45,712 bases of DNA, from assembly GCA_964636945.1 (NCBI GenBank), contig CAZWVH010000017.1:1-45712 (forward strand). Direction: 5' to 3'. Positions 16,808 through 25,608 of the stretch are shown here, piece after piece. Made by a program: the position numbers and the translations under genes. The DNA is from CAZADA01 sp964636945 (GTDB taxonomy: Bacteria; Pseudomonadota; Alphaproteobacteria; Caulobacterales; Maricaulaceae). A model generated the notes under the pieces. It saw only the letters and a program-made list of their open reading frames with translations. It was not told the origin of the DNA and did no database searches. Every line of letters starts with the position of its first letter. Within the stretch, counting starts at the first letter, position 1.

Positions 16808-16855
16808 CTTTCCATATGGCAAAGAAATCCTGATTTGAACAAAATTTTCTTTGCC
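16808..16855. promoter_or_regulatory. LysR-type operator region between regulator and cys operon
   Basis: Two dyads overlap here. CTTT-N9-AAAG at 16808-16824 contains the T-N11-A signature of LysR regulators. GGCAAAGAAA at 16818-16827 is a perfect inverted match of TTTCTTTGCC at 16846-16855, with an 18-base spacer. The repeated CAAAG core suggests paired recognition and activation half-sites. Both lie in the 117-base divergent gap, 42 bases before the cysG start at their nearest edge. No T-run terminator is present. Confidence 0.6.
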
Positions 16856-16896
16856 CGCAAACATGGATCATTCGTTGATCGCCGGGAGCACACCCC

Positions 16897-18315
16897 ATGG
16901 AACAATTCATGCCCGTCCTTCCTCTGCAGGGTGCACGTATTGTGGTTGTGGGTGATGGTGATAGTGCGGAAAACAAGGTCCGGTTGTTCCGCAATGCTCC
17001 GTGTCGTTTGGATTGGTACTGTTTGGATCGAGCCGGGCCTACGCCACGTGATCTGAGCGAACAAACCCACGTGATCTCAGGGCGTTTGCCTGTCCGTGGC
17101 GCCTTTGACCAAGCGCGACTGGTCTTCATCGCCACGCAGGATCAGCGGTTGGCTCAGCAATGGGCGAACCGAGCGCGGCGGGCGCGTGCATGGGTCAATG
17201 TGGTCGATCAACCCGAACTGAGTGACTTTTTTACGCCAGCCTTGGTGGACCGGGGTGCGGTAACCATTGCCTTATCCACCGGCGGCGCCGCGCCAATATT
17301 GGTGCGCGATCTGCGCTCGGCGTTGGAAGCGGTGATTCCCCGCGGAGTTGGGCTGTTGGCTAGCGCGGCGCGTGAGCTGCGCGATACGGTGCGTGCGGTG
17401 ACGTCAAACGTGGATGAGCGGCGCGCGTTTTGGGAGCGCGCATTGCGTGGGCGCGCTGTGTTGGAGGCTGAGTCGGGCGATGAGCCGGGTGTGCGCCGCG
17501 CTCTGTTGGCCGAACTCGAGAGCTTTCGCAACGCCGAGCCCGCATCCGGCGTCGTGCATTTGGTGGGCGCTGGGCCAGGCGATCCTGACCTATTAACGGT
17601 GAAAGCTCTGAAGATATTGCGCGATGCCGATGTGCTGGTTTTCGACCGATTGGTCAGCGATGAGGTCATCGACCGTGCGCGCCGAGACGCGCTGCGCATT
17701 GATGTGGGCAAGACGCGCGGCCGCCACCCAGTGCCGCAGAAGAACATTGCAAATATTTTGATTGAGCACGCGCGGGCCGGACGCCGTGTGGTGCGGCTTA
17801 AGGGCGGAGACAGCTTTATTTTTGGCCGCGGTGGTGAGGAGTTGGAGGCCTTGCGCGCAGCCGACATTGAGGCTCATGTGGTCCCGGGGATTTCCGCGGC
17901 GCTGGCCTGCGCGGCCTCAGCCCAGACCCCGCTCACCCATCGCGATCTCGCCCAAGCGGTCACGTTTGTCACCGGTCAACCCAAATGTGATGGACCCGAT
18001 CCAGACTATCGGGCTTTGGCGGCCGCCAATCACACCGTGGTGATCTATATGGGTGTCGGCACGGCTGCTCAGACCGCTAAAGCCATGATTGCGGCCGGAC
18101 GTGCGCCGGATACTCCCGTGGCCGTCGTCGAAAATGGTTCGCTACCCGAAGAACGGCTGATCAGCGCGCGGCTCGATGAGCTTGGCGAGGCCATTGACGC
18201 GCACAATGTTGTCGGTCCCGCCATTCTGATTGTGGGCGAAGTCGCGCGCATGGCGCGGGTCGATAGCGTGGCCATTACCGAGCTGGTCACCCAAGCACAA
18301 AAGGTGGCGGCATGA
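16897..18315 (+). CDS. cysG: Siroheme synthase, CysG trifunctional type
   Basis: A 472-residue protein making siroheme, the prosthetic group of the sulfite reductase encoded two genes later. Residues 1 to about 215 are the precorrin-2 dehydrogenase/ferrochelatase half (VVVGDGDSAENKVRLF, VFIATQD, STGGAAPILVRDLRSALE). Residues from about 220 are the uroporphyrinogen-III methyltransferase half, with VHLVGAGPGDPDLLTVKALK, VVRLKGGDSFIFGRGGEE, HVVPGISAALA and MGVGTAAQ. Length agrees with E. coli CysG (457). It is the first gene of the operon and overlaps DUF2849 by 4 bases (ATGA). Confidence 0.95.
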   Translation: MEQFMPVLPLQGARIVVVGDGDSAENKVRLFRNAPCRLDWYCLDRAGPTPRDLSEQTHVISGRLPVRGAFDQARLVFIATQDQRLAQQWANRARRARAWVNVVDQPELSDFFTPALVDRGAVTIALSTGGAAPILVRDLRSALEAVIPRGVGLLASAARELRDTVRAVTSNVDERRAFWERALRGRAVLEAESGDEPGVRRALLAELESFRNAEPASGVVHLVGAGPGDPDLLTVKALKILRDADVLVFDRLVSDEVIDRARRDALRIDVGKTRGRHPVPQKNIANILIEHARAGRRVVRLKGGDSFIFGRGGEELEALRAADIEAHVVPGISAALACAASAQTPLTHRDLAQAVTFVTGQPKCDGPDPDYRALAAANHTVVIYMGVGTAAQTAKAMIAAGRAPDTPVAVVENGSLPEERLISARLDELGEAIDAHNVVGPAILIVGEVARMARVDSVAITELVTQAQKVAA

Positions 18316-18587
18316 ATGTGATCACGGCAAATCGGCTCACCGATGGACGCGTTATCTATTGGACCACGGACGATCTCTGGTCGGCGTCAATTGCCGACGC
18401 CGTCCAGTTTGACGACGAAGCCGCGGCGCAAGCGGCGCTCACCGTCGCACAGTCACAGACCCTTTTCGCGGTCGGCGTCTATCTCATCGACGTGGAGGAT
18501 GGCGCGCCGTCGGGTCGAAGGTCTATCCGCGAAGCCATCCGTCTGACTGGTCCGAGCGCTGGCTCGTTGCACCGGCATGCGGAGTAA
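18312..18587 (+). CDS. DUF2849 family small protein
   Basis: A 91-residue protein beginning MNVITANRLTDGRVIYW and containing FDDEAAAQAALTVAQ, which matches DUF2849. This family is typically encoded between cysG and cysI in alphaproteobacteria. It has no cysteines for a metal site, no signal peptide and no membrane segment. The constant position suggests an accessory role in sulfite-reductase maturation or in electron transfer to it, but nothing in the sequence proves this. Its ATG overlaps the cysG stop, so expression is coupled. Confidence 0.8.
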   Translation: MNVITANRLTDGRVIYWTTDDLWSASIADAVQFDDEAAAQAALTVAQSQTLFAVGVYLIDVEDGAPSGRRSIREAIRLTGPSAGSLHRHAE

Positions 18588-18599
18588 GGTGAGCCTGCC

Positions 18600-20240
18600 A
18601 TGTATCAGTATGACGAGATTGACCGCACGCTGGTGAATGAACGCGTCGCAGAATTTCGCGAGCAAGTGAACGCGCGGTTGTCCGGCGCGCTGTCAGAGGA
18701 CGAGTTCAAGCCCTTGCGGCTCATGAACGGCGTCTACTTGCAACTGCACGCCTATATGCTGCGCGTGGCGATCCCCTACGGCGTGATGGGTTCGCGCCAA
18801 TTGCGCAGGCTCGCCCACATCGCACGCACCTATGACAAGGGCTACGGCCATTTCACCACGCGCCAGAACATACAGTTTAACTGGCCGGCCCTGGTCGATG
18901 TGCCCGATATTCTCGATCAGCTCGCCAGCGTTGACATGCACGCCATACAGACCTCGGGCAACACCATCCGCAACACCACCACCGATCCGTTTGCCGGTGC
19001 GGCGGCTGACGAAGTGGGCGACCCGCGACCCTGGTGCGAGCTGATCCGGCAATGGTCGACGCTCCACCCGGAATTCAGTTTCCTGCCGCGCAAATTCAAG
19101 ATCGCCGTCACCGGCTCGCCGGACGATCGAGCCGCCATCGGCGTGCATGACATTGGCATCCGGCTGGTACGCGATAAAGCGGGCGAGTTGGGTTTCGAGA
19201 TTCATGCCGGCGGCGGGCAGGGCCGTACACCGCGTGTTGCGGTGAAGCTCAGTGATTTTGTCAGCCAGCGCGATCTGTTGGCCTATTTGACGGCAATCTT
19301 ACGCGTCTACAATTTGGCGGGCCGGCGCGATAACAAATACAAGGCGCGGATTAAAATTCTGGTCGAAGAGACGGGAGCGGATGAATTCACACGCCAGGTG
19401 GAGGGCGAGTTCGTCCGCCTTCGCGGTGGTACGTTGATCGTTCCACAAGAAGAAATCGATCGGATCACTAATTTTTTCGCCGATCCCGCGCCCGATGCGC
19501 GTGAAGAAACGGTATCATCATCACCTGGCTTTGCAGTATGGCGCGCCCGTAATGTCAAAGCGCACAAAATCGCTGGTCGAGCAATTGTGGTGATTTCGCT
19601 CAAACCCCATGGCGGTGCGCCGGGCGATGCGACAGCTGCACAGATGGACGTCATCGCCGATTTGGCGGACGCTCACGCGGACGGTGAAATTAGGGTGACC
19701 AAGGAGCAAAACTTGGTGCTGCCGCATGCGCGCGCGGGCGATCTTGCAGCCATTTATGAAGGCCTTGCTGCAGCGGGACTGGCGACGCCCAATGCCGGAC
19801 TGGCCAGTGATATCACGTGTTGCCCAGGGCTGGACTATTGCACGTTGGCCAACACGCGCTCCATCCCGATCGCCCAGGCGATCTCAACGGCTTTGCGTGA
19901 CCAGGGACTAGACGAGCACACGGCCGATCTGACCATTAAAATCTCGGGCTGCATTAATGCCTGCGGTCACCACCATGTCGCCAATATTGGCGTGCTGGGC
20001 GTGGAAAAACGCGGCGAGGAGTTTTACCAGCTCACCTTGGGCGGCGTGGCCGACGGCGAGGCGGCGATTGGCCGGGTTTTGGGCCCTGCTTTGGCCTCCG
20101 GCGCATTAATTGACGCCGTGATCGCGGTCGTTCGCGCATACGTCGAACAACGTCTCGACGCTGATGAACCATTCGTGATCACCCTCAATCGCATCGGCTT
20201 GGAGCCGTTCAAGGAGGCCGTTTATGGACGAGCACATTGA
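18600..20240 (+). CDS. cysI: Nitrite/sulfite reductase hemoprotein, CysI type
   Basis: This 546-residue cytoplasmic enzyme reduces sulfite to sulfide with six electrons. The siroheme/[4Fe-4S] ligands are visible: Cys408-x5-Cys414 (CPGLDYC) and Cys451-x3-Cys455 in SGCINACGHHH. Two ferredoxin-like repeats are seen, with GYGHFTTRQNIQFNW in the first half and GEIRVTKEQNLVLPH in the second. Context with cysG, APS reductase and cysK makes sulfite, not nitrite, the expected substrate. No NADPH-flavoprotein subunit (CysJ) is present; the ferredoxin-NADP reductase at the end of the operon probably supplies electrons through a ferredoxin. It overlaps the next gene by 17 bases. Confidence 0.94.
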   Translation: MYQYDEIDRTLVNERVAEFREQVNARLSGALSEDEFKPLRLMNGVYLQLHAYMLRVAIPYGVMGSRQLRRLAHIARTYDKGYGHFTTRQNIQFNWPALVDVPDILDQLASVDMHAIQTSGNTIRNTTTDPFAGAAADEVGDPRPWCELIRQWSTLHPEFSFLPRKFKIAVTGSPDDRAAIGVHDIGIRLVRDKAGELGFEIHAGGGQGRTPRVAVKLSDFVSQRDLLAYLTAILRVYNLAGRRDNKYKARIKILVEETGADEFTRQVEGEFVRLRGGTLIVPQEEIDRITNFFADPAPDAREETVSSSPGFAVWRARNVKAHKIAGRAIVVISLKPHGGAPGDATAAQMDVIADLADAHADGEIRVTKEQNLVLPHARAGDLAAIYEGLAAAGLATPNAGLASDITCCPGLDYCTLANTRSIPIAQAISTALRDQGLDEHTADLTIKISGCINACGHHHVANIGVLGVEKRGEEFYQLTLGGVADGEAAIGRVLGPALASGALIDAVIAVVRAYVEQRLDADEPFVITLNRIGLEPFKEAVYGRAH

Positions 20241-21351
20241 TCTGCCCACCCTTGAGTCTGACGAGACGGGCTTGGCGGATAATTTCTCAGTTGACCAATT
20301 TGTGGAGGTTGATGCGTCCACGTCGCTCTACGAGGTCCTAAACTTGATTTCCTCTGCGCCTGCCATCGCAATACGGTTCGGCGGGTTCGCGGACGGGCGA
20401 GGGTTTTCGTTGGCCGCATCATTGCGTGAGCGCGGCTTTTCTGGAGAACTCGTCGCAACGGGTGATTTGATTCCGGATCAAGCGGGATTGTTAAGACGCG
20501 CTGGGTTTGACCGCATCCATTCTGAGACCCATCAGGCTGGCCATCGCTGGGCGCGTTCCCCATTCTCACAAAGCTATCAGCCGGCGGCCGATGCCATGGT
20601 TCCCGCCTATCGCCAACGCGCAATGGCCGTGCGTCGCGCAAAGGTAAGAGTGTTGAACACAAAGTATCAAGCGGCCGCGCCAGACGAGATCATTGCTGGT
20701 GCATTGGAGGCGTTTACCGGGCGGATTGCCGTGCTGTCCTCATTTGGCGCGGAAGCTGCCGTCGGGCTTTCACTGCTTGCGAAAATCGATCCGGCAATTC
20801 CCGTATTGTTTGTCGACACCAAGCGCCATTTTCCTCAAACGCTGAGTTATCGCGATCAACTCGTGGCGCATCTGGGATTGACCAATCTCAAAGTGCTCGA
20901 GCCAGATCCAGCGGACGAAACGCGACTGGATAGCGACCAACAATTGTATGCGCGCGACGGGGAGACGTGTTGCGACATCCGCAAGGTCAAACCCCTGGCC
21001 AGGGGTCTTGCCGGGTATGACGCCATGATCACGGGCCGCAAGCGCTATCATGGCGGTTCACGCGAAGAGCTGGCGCCATTTGAGTTTGATGGTGAACGCG
21101 TGACGGTCAATCCATTCGTGGCGGTGACGCCAGCCGAATTTGCAAATCTATTGCGCCATCTGGACGCGCCGAGCCATCCGCTCGTCGCACAAGGCTTTCC
21201 TTCCATTGGGTGTTGGCCTTGCACCGCCCCGAGTGACGGTCAAACTGGTGCGCGCACTGGACGTTGGGCCGGTCAATCCCGAAATGAGTGTGGGATTTTT
21301 GATGCTGAACGCGTCAACAGGGCCGAACGCAACACCACACGCTTGATATGA
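20224..21351 (+). CDS. cysH: DUF934 domain fused to APS reductase
   Basis: A 375-residue fusion. Residues about 30-120 are DUF934, recognised by IRFGGFADGRGFSLAASLRERG and VATGDLIPDQAGLLRRAGFD. Residues about 140-375 are the CysH fold, with VLSSFGAEAAVGLSLL, PVLFVDTKRHFPQTL and ITGRKRYHGGSR. The cysteine pattern Cys249-Cys250 (ETCCDIRKV) plus Cys330-x2-Cys333 (GCWPC) is the [4Fe-4S] signature of adenylyl-sulfate (APS) reductases rather than PAPS reductases. The catalytic cysteine is Cys356 in NECGIF, where His is more usual than Phe. In most alphaproteobacteria these are two adjacent genes. It overlaps cysI by 17 bases and cysK by 4. Confidence 0.92.
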   Translation: MDEHIDLPTLESDETGLADNFSVDQFVEVDASTSLYEVLNLISSAPAIAIRFGGFADGRGFSLAASLRERGFSGELVATGDLIPDQAGLLRRAGFDRIHSETHQAGHRWARSPFSQSYQPAADAMVPAYRQRAMAVRRAKVRVLNTKYQAAAPDEIIAGALEAFTGRIAVLSSFGAEAAVGLSLLAKIDPAIPVLFVDTKRHFPQTLSYRDQLVAHLGLTNLKVLEPDPADETRLDSDQQLYARDGETCCDIRKVKPLARGLAGYDAMITGRKRYHGGSREELAPFEFDGERVTVNPFVAVTPAEFANLLRHLDAPSHPLVAQGFPSIGCWPCTAPSDGQTGARTGRWAGQSRNECGIFDAERVNRAERNTTRLI

Positions 21352-22370
21352 CTGCATCCGTTCTTGATTTGATTGGCAACACCCCGCTGGTGCGCCTCAA
21401 ACGCGCCTCCGACGCCACGCGCTGCGATATCTTCGGCAAGGCCGAATTTCTCAATCCCGGCGGCTCGGTCAAGGACCGCACAGCCTTGGGACTGGTCCGC
21501 GCAGCCAAAAAGTCCGGAGCGCTTGCGGACGGAGGAATCATTGTGGAGGGTACGGCGGGCAACACCGGAATTGGTCTTGCACTGGTGGGCCGCGCCTTAG
21601 GTCACAGAGTGAAGATCGTCATGCCGCGCACGCAAAGCCCGGCCAAGAAGGACGCGCTTATCGCTGCGGGGGCCGAGGTGGTGGAGGTCGACCCGGCGCC
21701 GTTCACCAGCGAAAATCATTTTGTCCACGTGTCGCGCCGTCTGTCCGAAGACTTGAGCACCGGACCAGGTACCGCGTTTTGGGCAAACCAATTTGACAAT
21801 CCGGACAATAAGGCCTTTCACGCCGAAACGACGGGTGCGGAGATTTGGCAACAAACACGCGGCCAAATTGATGGCTTTGTATGCGCGGTGGGCACCGGCG
21901 GGTCGCTTGCCGGAATCGCGCAAGCCTTAAGGGCGCAAAATCCCAAAATCGCAGTTGGCCTGGCGGATCCGTCGAGTGGATCGCTCTATCAGTATTACAC
22001 CACGGGCCAATTGGAGAGCAGCGGTTCATCCATCACCGAGGGCATTGGTGTTGGCCGGATCACCGGTCAACTCCAGGATCTAGTCGTGGATTACGCCTAC
22101 CGCATTGAGGATCGCGAACTCCTGGCCGTTCTCTTTGACTTGGTTGAACATGAGGGTCTCTCCCTTGGCGGTTCTGCAGGGGTCAATATTGCTGGGGCCA
22201 TGCGATTGGCGCGTGATTTGGGTCCAGGCAAAACCATTGTCACGTTGCTGTGCGACAGCGGGGCGCGTTACGTCAACCGACTGTACAACCTAGATTACTT
22301 GCAAGCTCGAGATCTGCCGCTGCCGCCTTGGGGGACGTCGATCCCGTCGGCCCAAACGGCCGTGGGATAA
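21348..22370 (+). CDS. cysK: Cysteine synthase A
   Basis: A 340-residue PLP enzyme forming L-cysteine from O-acetylserine and sulfide, the end of the pathway encoded here. The Schiff-base lysine is Lys42 in NPGGSVKDRTAL. The substrate loop reads EGTAGNTGIGLA, where classical CysK has PTSGNTG; this variant occurs in other alphaproteobacterial forms. The PLP phosphate loop is CAVGTGGSLAGIA, and the C-terminal GGSAGVNIAGA is also typical. It starts inside the cysH stop (ATGA) and is followed after 18 bases by the flavoprotein gene. Confidence 0.93.
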   Translation: MTASVLDLIGNTPLVRLKRASDATRCDIFGKAEFLNPGGSVKDRTALGLVRAAKKSGALADGGIIVEGTAGNTGIGLALVGRALGHRVKIVMPRTQSPAKKDALIAAGAEVVEVDPAPFTSENHFVHVSRRLSEDLSTGPGTAFWANQFDNPDNKAFHAETTGAEIWQQTRGQIDGFVCAVGTGGSLAGIAQALRAQNPKIAVGLADPSSGSLYQYYTTGQLESSGSSITEGIGVGRITGQLQDLVVDYAYRIEDRELLAVLFDLVEHEGLSLGGSAGVNIAGAMRLARDLGPGKTIVTLLCDSGARYVNRLYNLDYLQARDLPLPPWGTSIPSAQTAVG

Positions 22371-22388
22371 CTGTGAGAGTGCGATTTC

Positions 22389-23222
22389 ATGACCAACATT
22401 GTGATGAACAATAATCATGCCGAGGAGCCAGCGGTAATCGAGGCAGGGCCATTTTTCTCATGCGCGGTCAATACTGTCCGTCACTTCACAGAGTCGCTTT
22501 TTATGTTCAGAACAGCGCGTCCGCAGAGTTTCCGGTTTCGCGCTGGCGAGTTCGTGATGATCGGCCTGAAGCCTGAGGCAAAACCGATTTTGCGCGCCTA
22601 TTCCGTGGCCAGTCCCACCTGGGATGAGGAGTTGGAATTCTATTCCATCAAGGCGCCGGGCGGCGCATTAACCACATTGCTCAAAGAGATCAAACCGGGC
22701 GACCGAATCCTAGTGGGTAAAAAACCCACCGGTACATTGGTTCTGGACGCCCTCAAACCTGGCCGGCGGCTCTATCTGTTCTCCACCGGCACTGGCGCGG
22801 CCCCGTTCGCCAGTTTGATCCGTGAACCCGATGTTTATGCTCACTATGATGAAGTGGTGCTCACCCACACATGCCGCACCCATGACGAACTCACCTACAC
22901 GCGCGATCTGGTTGATGCGATCAAGGATGACCCGCTTGTGGGCGAAATGGCTCGCGATCAACTGATCTATTTTAGCTCAGTGACGCGTGAAGACGGCGCC
23001 CATGTGGGCCGGATCACCGATTTGATCAATAATGGCGGTTTGTTCCGCGCGCTTGATCGCGAACCGCTCGACCCAAAGCATGATCGCGCCATGGTATGCG
23101 GTTCCATGGCGATGTTGGACGATTTGAAGGCGCTGCTCGAGGCGCGCGGCTTTGAAGAGGGCTCAAACGCCCGTCCAGGTGACTTTGTGGTGGAAAAAGC
23201 CTTTGCCGGAGATGGCGTGTGA
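22389..23222 (+). CDS. fpr: Ferredoxin-NADP reductase
   Basis: A 277-residue FAD enzyme moving electrons between NADPH and ferredoxin. The FAD-binding motif is ILRAYSVASP, the NADP loop is LFSTGTGAAPFASLIREP, and the C-terminus ends FVVEKAFAGDGV, typical of the bacterial Fpr subclass. Its place at the end of the cys operon suggests it powers CysI. An alternative start at Met6 (MNNNHAEE) is possible. No strong intrinsic terminator follows in its own direction. Confidence 0.92.
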   Translation: MTNIVMNNNHAEEPAVIEAGPFFSCAVNTVRHFTESLFMFRTARPQSFRFRAGEFVMIGLKPEAKPILRAYSVASPTWDEELEFYSIKAPGGALTTLLKEIKPGDRILVGKKPTGTLVLDALKPGRRLYLFSTGTGAAPFASLIREPDVYAHYDEVVLTHTCRTHDELTYTRDLVDAIKDDPLVGEMARDQLIYFSSVTREDGAHVGRITDLINNGGLFRALDREPLDPKHDRAMVCGSMAMLDDLKALLEARGFEEGSNARPGDFVVEKAFAGDGV

Positions 23223-23295
23223 ACTGTTGAAGGGCGGCGGTTTTCAGTTCTAGGGCACAATTGCTGGCAGTCATTGTTTTCTGATGTTATCGAAC

Positions 23296-23320
23296 AAAAG
23301 CCCCGCAGTGAAACGGGACT
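23296..23320 (-). terminator. Intrinsic terminator for the deacetylase gene
   Basis: On the minus strand AGTCCCG and CGGGGCT pair (7 bp with one mismatch) around an 8-base loop, followed by TTTTG. It lies about 20 bases beyond the stop of the deacetylase gene. The T-run is on the minus side only. Confidence 0.6.
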
Positions 23321-23339
23321 CGGCGTTGCCACAAGCCCT

Positions 23340-23951
23340 TCAGTTGGCCAGCTGAAGTGGGACCAAATTCGGTTTGAAGCGCTGGACAATTTGGGGCAAT
23401 GCGGCCGCCATCTGATCGAGCAATGATGCGGGGATGGGCGCCTCAACGGGCAGATGGCCACATCCATCATGGAGCAAGATAATCGACCCAGGCCGGGTTT
23501 GGTCGAGCGTGGCCCGCAATAGCTTGTCAGCTCCAGGAGACGCCCAGTCGCAAGGGTCGACCGACCACAAAACCGTTTCCAATCCCTGGTGTTTCGCCTC
23601 GGCCAATACTTTGCGGTTGTAACGGCCAAAGGGTGGGCGAAAGTAACGTGGTTTGACGCCAGTTATGCTTCGTATGACGTCATTGGCTTGATTGAGCTCA
23701 TTGCCAATATCCGCACGCGACAGCCTTGCCAAGTCGAGGTGGTTCATTGAATGGTTGGCAATGATATGGCCTTCATCAAAGACCCGGCGCACCAAGTCCG
23801 GGCGACGAATTGCACGCTGTCCAAGAACAAAGAAAGTTGCTGTCACTTGGTGCCGAGCGAGTATTTCCAATATGGGAACTGTGAGTTCTTGTGAGGGGCC
23901 GTCGTCGAATGTCAGCCAAATCCTGTCGCTCTTTGTGGTCTTTTGAGGCAT
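23340..23951 (-). CDS. NodB-type polysaccharide deacetylase, no signal peptide
   Basis: A 203-residue carbohydrate esterase family 4 domain. Metal and catalytic residues are visible: TFDDGP with Asp16 (base) and Asp17 (metal), NHSMNH with His67 and His71 (metal), RPPFGRYN, and LLHDGCGH for the catalytic histidine. It consists of little more than the catalytic domain. There is no signal peptide, which is odd for an enzyme normally acting on exported glycans; it may act on a lipid-linked precursor in the cytoplasm. The next upstream gene on this strand is the sugar transferase, about 370 bases away, so they are probably separate transcripts. Confidence 0.88.
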   Translation of the reverse strand: MPQKTTKSDRIWLTFDDGPSQELTVPILEILARHQVTATFFVLGQRAIRRPDLVRRVFDEGHIIANHSMNHLDLARLSRADIGNELNQANDVIRSITGVKPRYFRPPFGRYNRKVLAEAKHQGLETVLWSVDPCDWASPGADKLLRATLDQTRPGSIILLHDGCGHLPVEAPIPASLLDQMAAALPQIVQRFKPNLVPLQLAN

Positions 23952-24321
23952 TGGACTGTCGACCTACAATTTGAACAGTTCGTGCGATGACTCTTGCGTC
24001 GTCGTGATTAATTTATGAAAATGTAGTCGTTGAGTAAATATGGAAGCTGCTGCTGGCGAGCAACAAATTGCATGACTGTCGGCGTCGCGATCATTGCCTA
24101 AACTGTCAGTTCGGCTCAGTTCAGTCGAAATTGCGACACACAGTGTCAACTGAGACAAAAATGAGCCGCCATTAGAGCGAGCGACCGTCGAGGCGAGTCC
24201 GTGTGCAACGCAACCCGGTTTGGGGTCTTTCGAGGCGTCGGGCTTTCCGAACTATGAGGCTTGCCTGCTGGAGATCAGCCGACACAAACGATTTTGTTTG
24301 ATGCGAGTTAGACCTGGAAGT
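23952..24321. other. Gene-free stretch between deacetylase and sugar transferase
   Basis: About 370 bases with no gene I can support. It must contain the deacetylase promoter on the minus strand. A small dyad CAAAC-N6-GTTTG is at 24285-24300. I see no tRNA, repeat array or mobile-element end. Confidence 0.45.
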
Positions 24322-25200
24322 CTAATAAGCATCGCCCCGGATCGCCTGTCCAACGATGATAAATGGCGCCGTGCAGATCAAACGGCCGTCGAGCCAGATC
24401 GACCAAGAATAAATATACTCCAGATCGTGGTCCGTACGCCGCTTAATGACTCCGTTCACATCGAAACCGCCGCGCGCACCGCGCAATTGCGCCAGGCCTA
24501 GAACGCCCGGACGGCACGTAAAGCGCTTTTCATAATCCGCCACACTCATCAGATAGGCCATGTCATGTTCAATCGCATGAGGGCGAGGGCCCACGACCGA
24601 CATATGCCCCAACAGCACGTTGAAGAAATTCGGCAATTCATCCAAGCTCGTGCGACGCAGAAAACTGCCCACCCGCGTTACGCGCCGGTCATTGCGAACA
24701 GCGGCGTGTGTGGCGTGGTCTGCGCCATTATGGAACATGGTCCGAAACTTGAAGATTTCGAACGGCTGTAAATCCATCCCGAAGCGCTTTTGCCGAAAGA
24801 TCACCGGGCCGGGAGAATCAAGCTTGATGGCGAGTGCGATTGCCAGAAACAATGGCGCAGTGAATACCAGGGCCGTTGATGCAATGATGATGTCGGCGGC
24901 GCGTTTGACCCCGCCGCGAATGCCGCCATGGAACCGGGACATCACGCCGAGCTTAACTTTAGCGGCGTTCAAAATGTCATAGGAGGTAAGGCGGACCAGA
25001 GACGGCGCCGTCGTGGGATAGTTGACGGTCGCGGCTGCGTTTGCATGGTCGAACGAAGCGGTAGCGAGTTCTGCTGTCTCAATGCGGATGGTTTCGGTCG
25101 CGTTTCTCATGTCCCCCATGTCCCAAAAAAATGCTGGCCGAACCGCCTGGCAAAAGCGGCGCCACTTTCCCTTTTTCTCGATTTGCTGATCTTTCGACAC
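24322..25200 (-). CDS. Undecaprenyl-phosphate sugar transferase
   Basis: A bacterial sugar transferase (WcaJ/ExoY/PglC-like) that places the first sugar phosphate on undecaprenyl phosphate for exopolysaccharide assembly. The catalytic domain begins at about residue 95 (GGVKRAADIIIASTALVF) with one membrane helix. The motifs PGPVIFRQKRFG, FKFRTM, RVGSFLRRTSLDELPNFFNVL and MSVVGPRPH follow. Only the short, catalytic-domain form is present, without the extra N-terminal membrane bundle of WcaJ. The start is uncertain: GTG 25200 has no ribosome-binding site, while ATG 25119 or 25110 lie after GGGAC/GGGGGAC and would give about 262-265 residues. Confidence 0.9.
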   Translation of the reverse strand: MSKDQQIEKKGKWRRFCQAVRPAFFWDMGDMRNATETIRIETAELATASFDHANAAATVNYPTTAPSLVRLTSYDILNAAKVKLGVMSRFHGGIRGGVKRAADIIIASTALVFTAPLFLAIALAIKLDSPGPVIFRQKRFGMDLQPFEIFKFRTMFHNGADHATHAAVRNDRRVTRVGSFLRRTSLDELPNFFNVLLGHMSVVGPRPHAIEHDMAYLMSVADYEKRFTCRPGVLGLAQLRGARGGFDVNGVIKRRTDHDLEYIYSWSIWLDGRLICTAPFIIVGQAIRGDAY

Positions 25201-25608
25201 GTTGTTCGAACGGTAATATATACCATTGGCGTAAATTGTAATGGGTTATTGTCAGTTGACGGCAGGATTATTCGGACGTTCGGCGCTTTAGGCGGGACGA
25301 TCATAAAATTTGGTGGCTCTTTGGTCTGTGCCGGTCGAATTCCCGGCGACAATTTGGCGGTTTCTGGGCGTGCGGGCCTTACGCAGTTCGAGGACTGGAC
25401 GCGCATTAATCATGGCCGTATGCATGGCCGCTGGGGCGGCCCAGGCGGGAGTTTTTGCCATGCTTGCGGGCGCGTTTGCCTTGATCTCGCGACGTCAATC
25501 TCAGCACGAAATGGCCCGTTTTGAAGACGGCCTGGGCACGTTGTTTTGGCTGCGCCTTTTTTGGCGCGTTGCAATGTATGGCCCTGCCCGGGGTTCAAGC
25601 GAGGCTTC
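25201..25608. other. Divergent intergenic region, sugar transferase / GH44 gene
   Basis: About 408 bases. A TATATT on the minus strand near 25214-25219 could be a -10 box for the sugar transferase. If so, a start at 25119/25110 fits better than the GTG at 25200. A plus-strand open frame 25310-25612 overlaps the glycosidase start as ATGA and encodes some hydrophobic residues, but it has no recognisable features and I do not call it. Confidence 0.4.
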
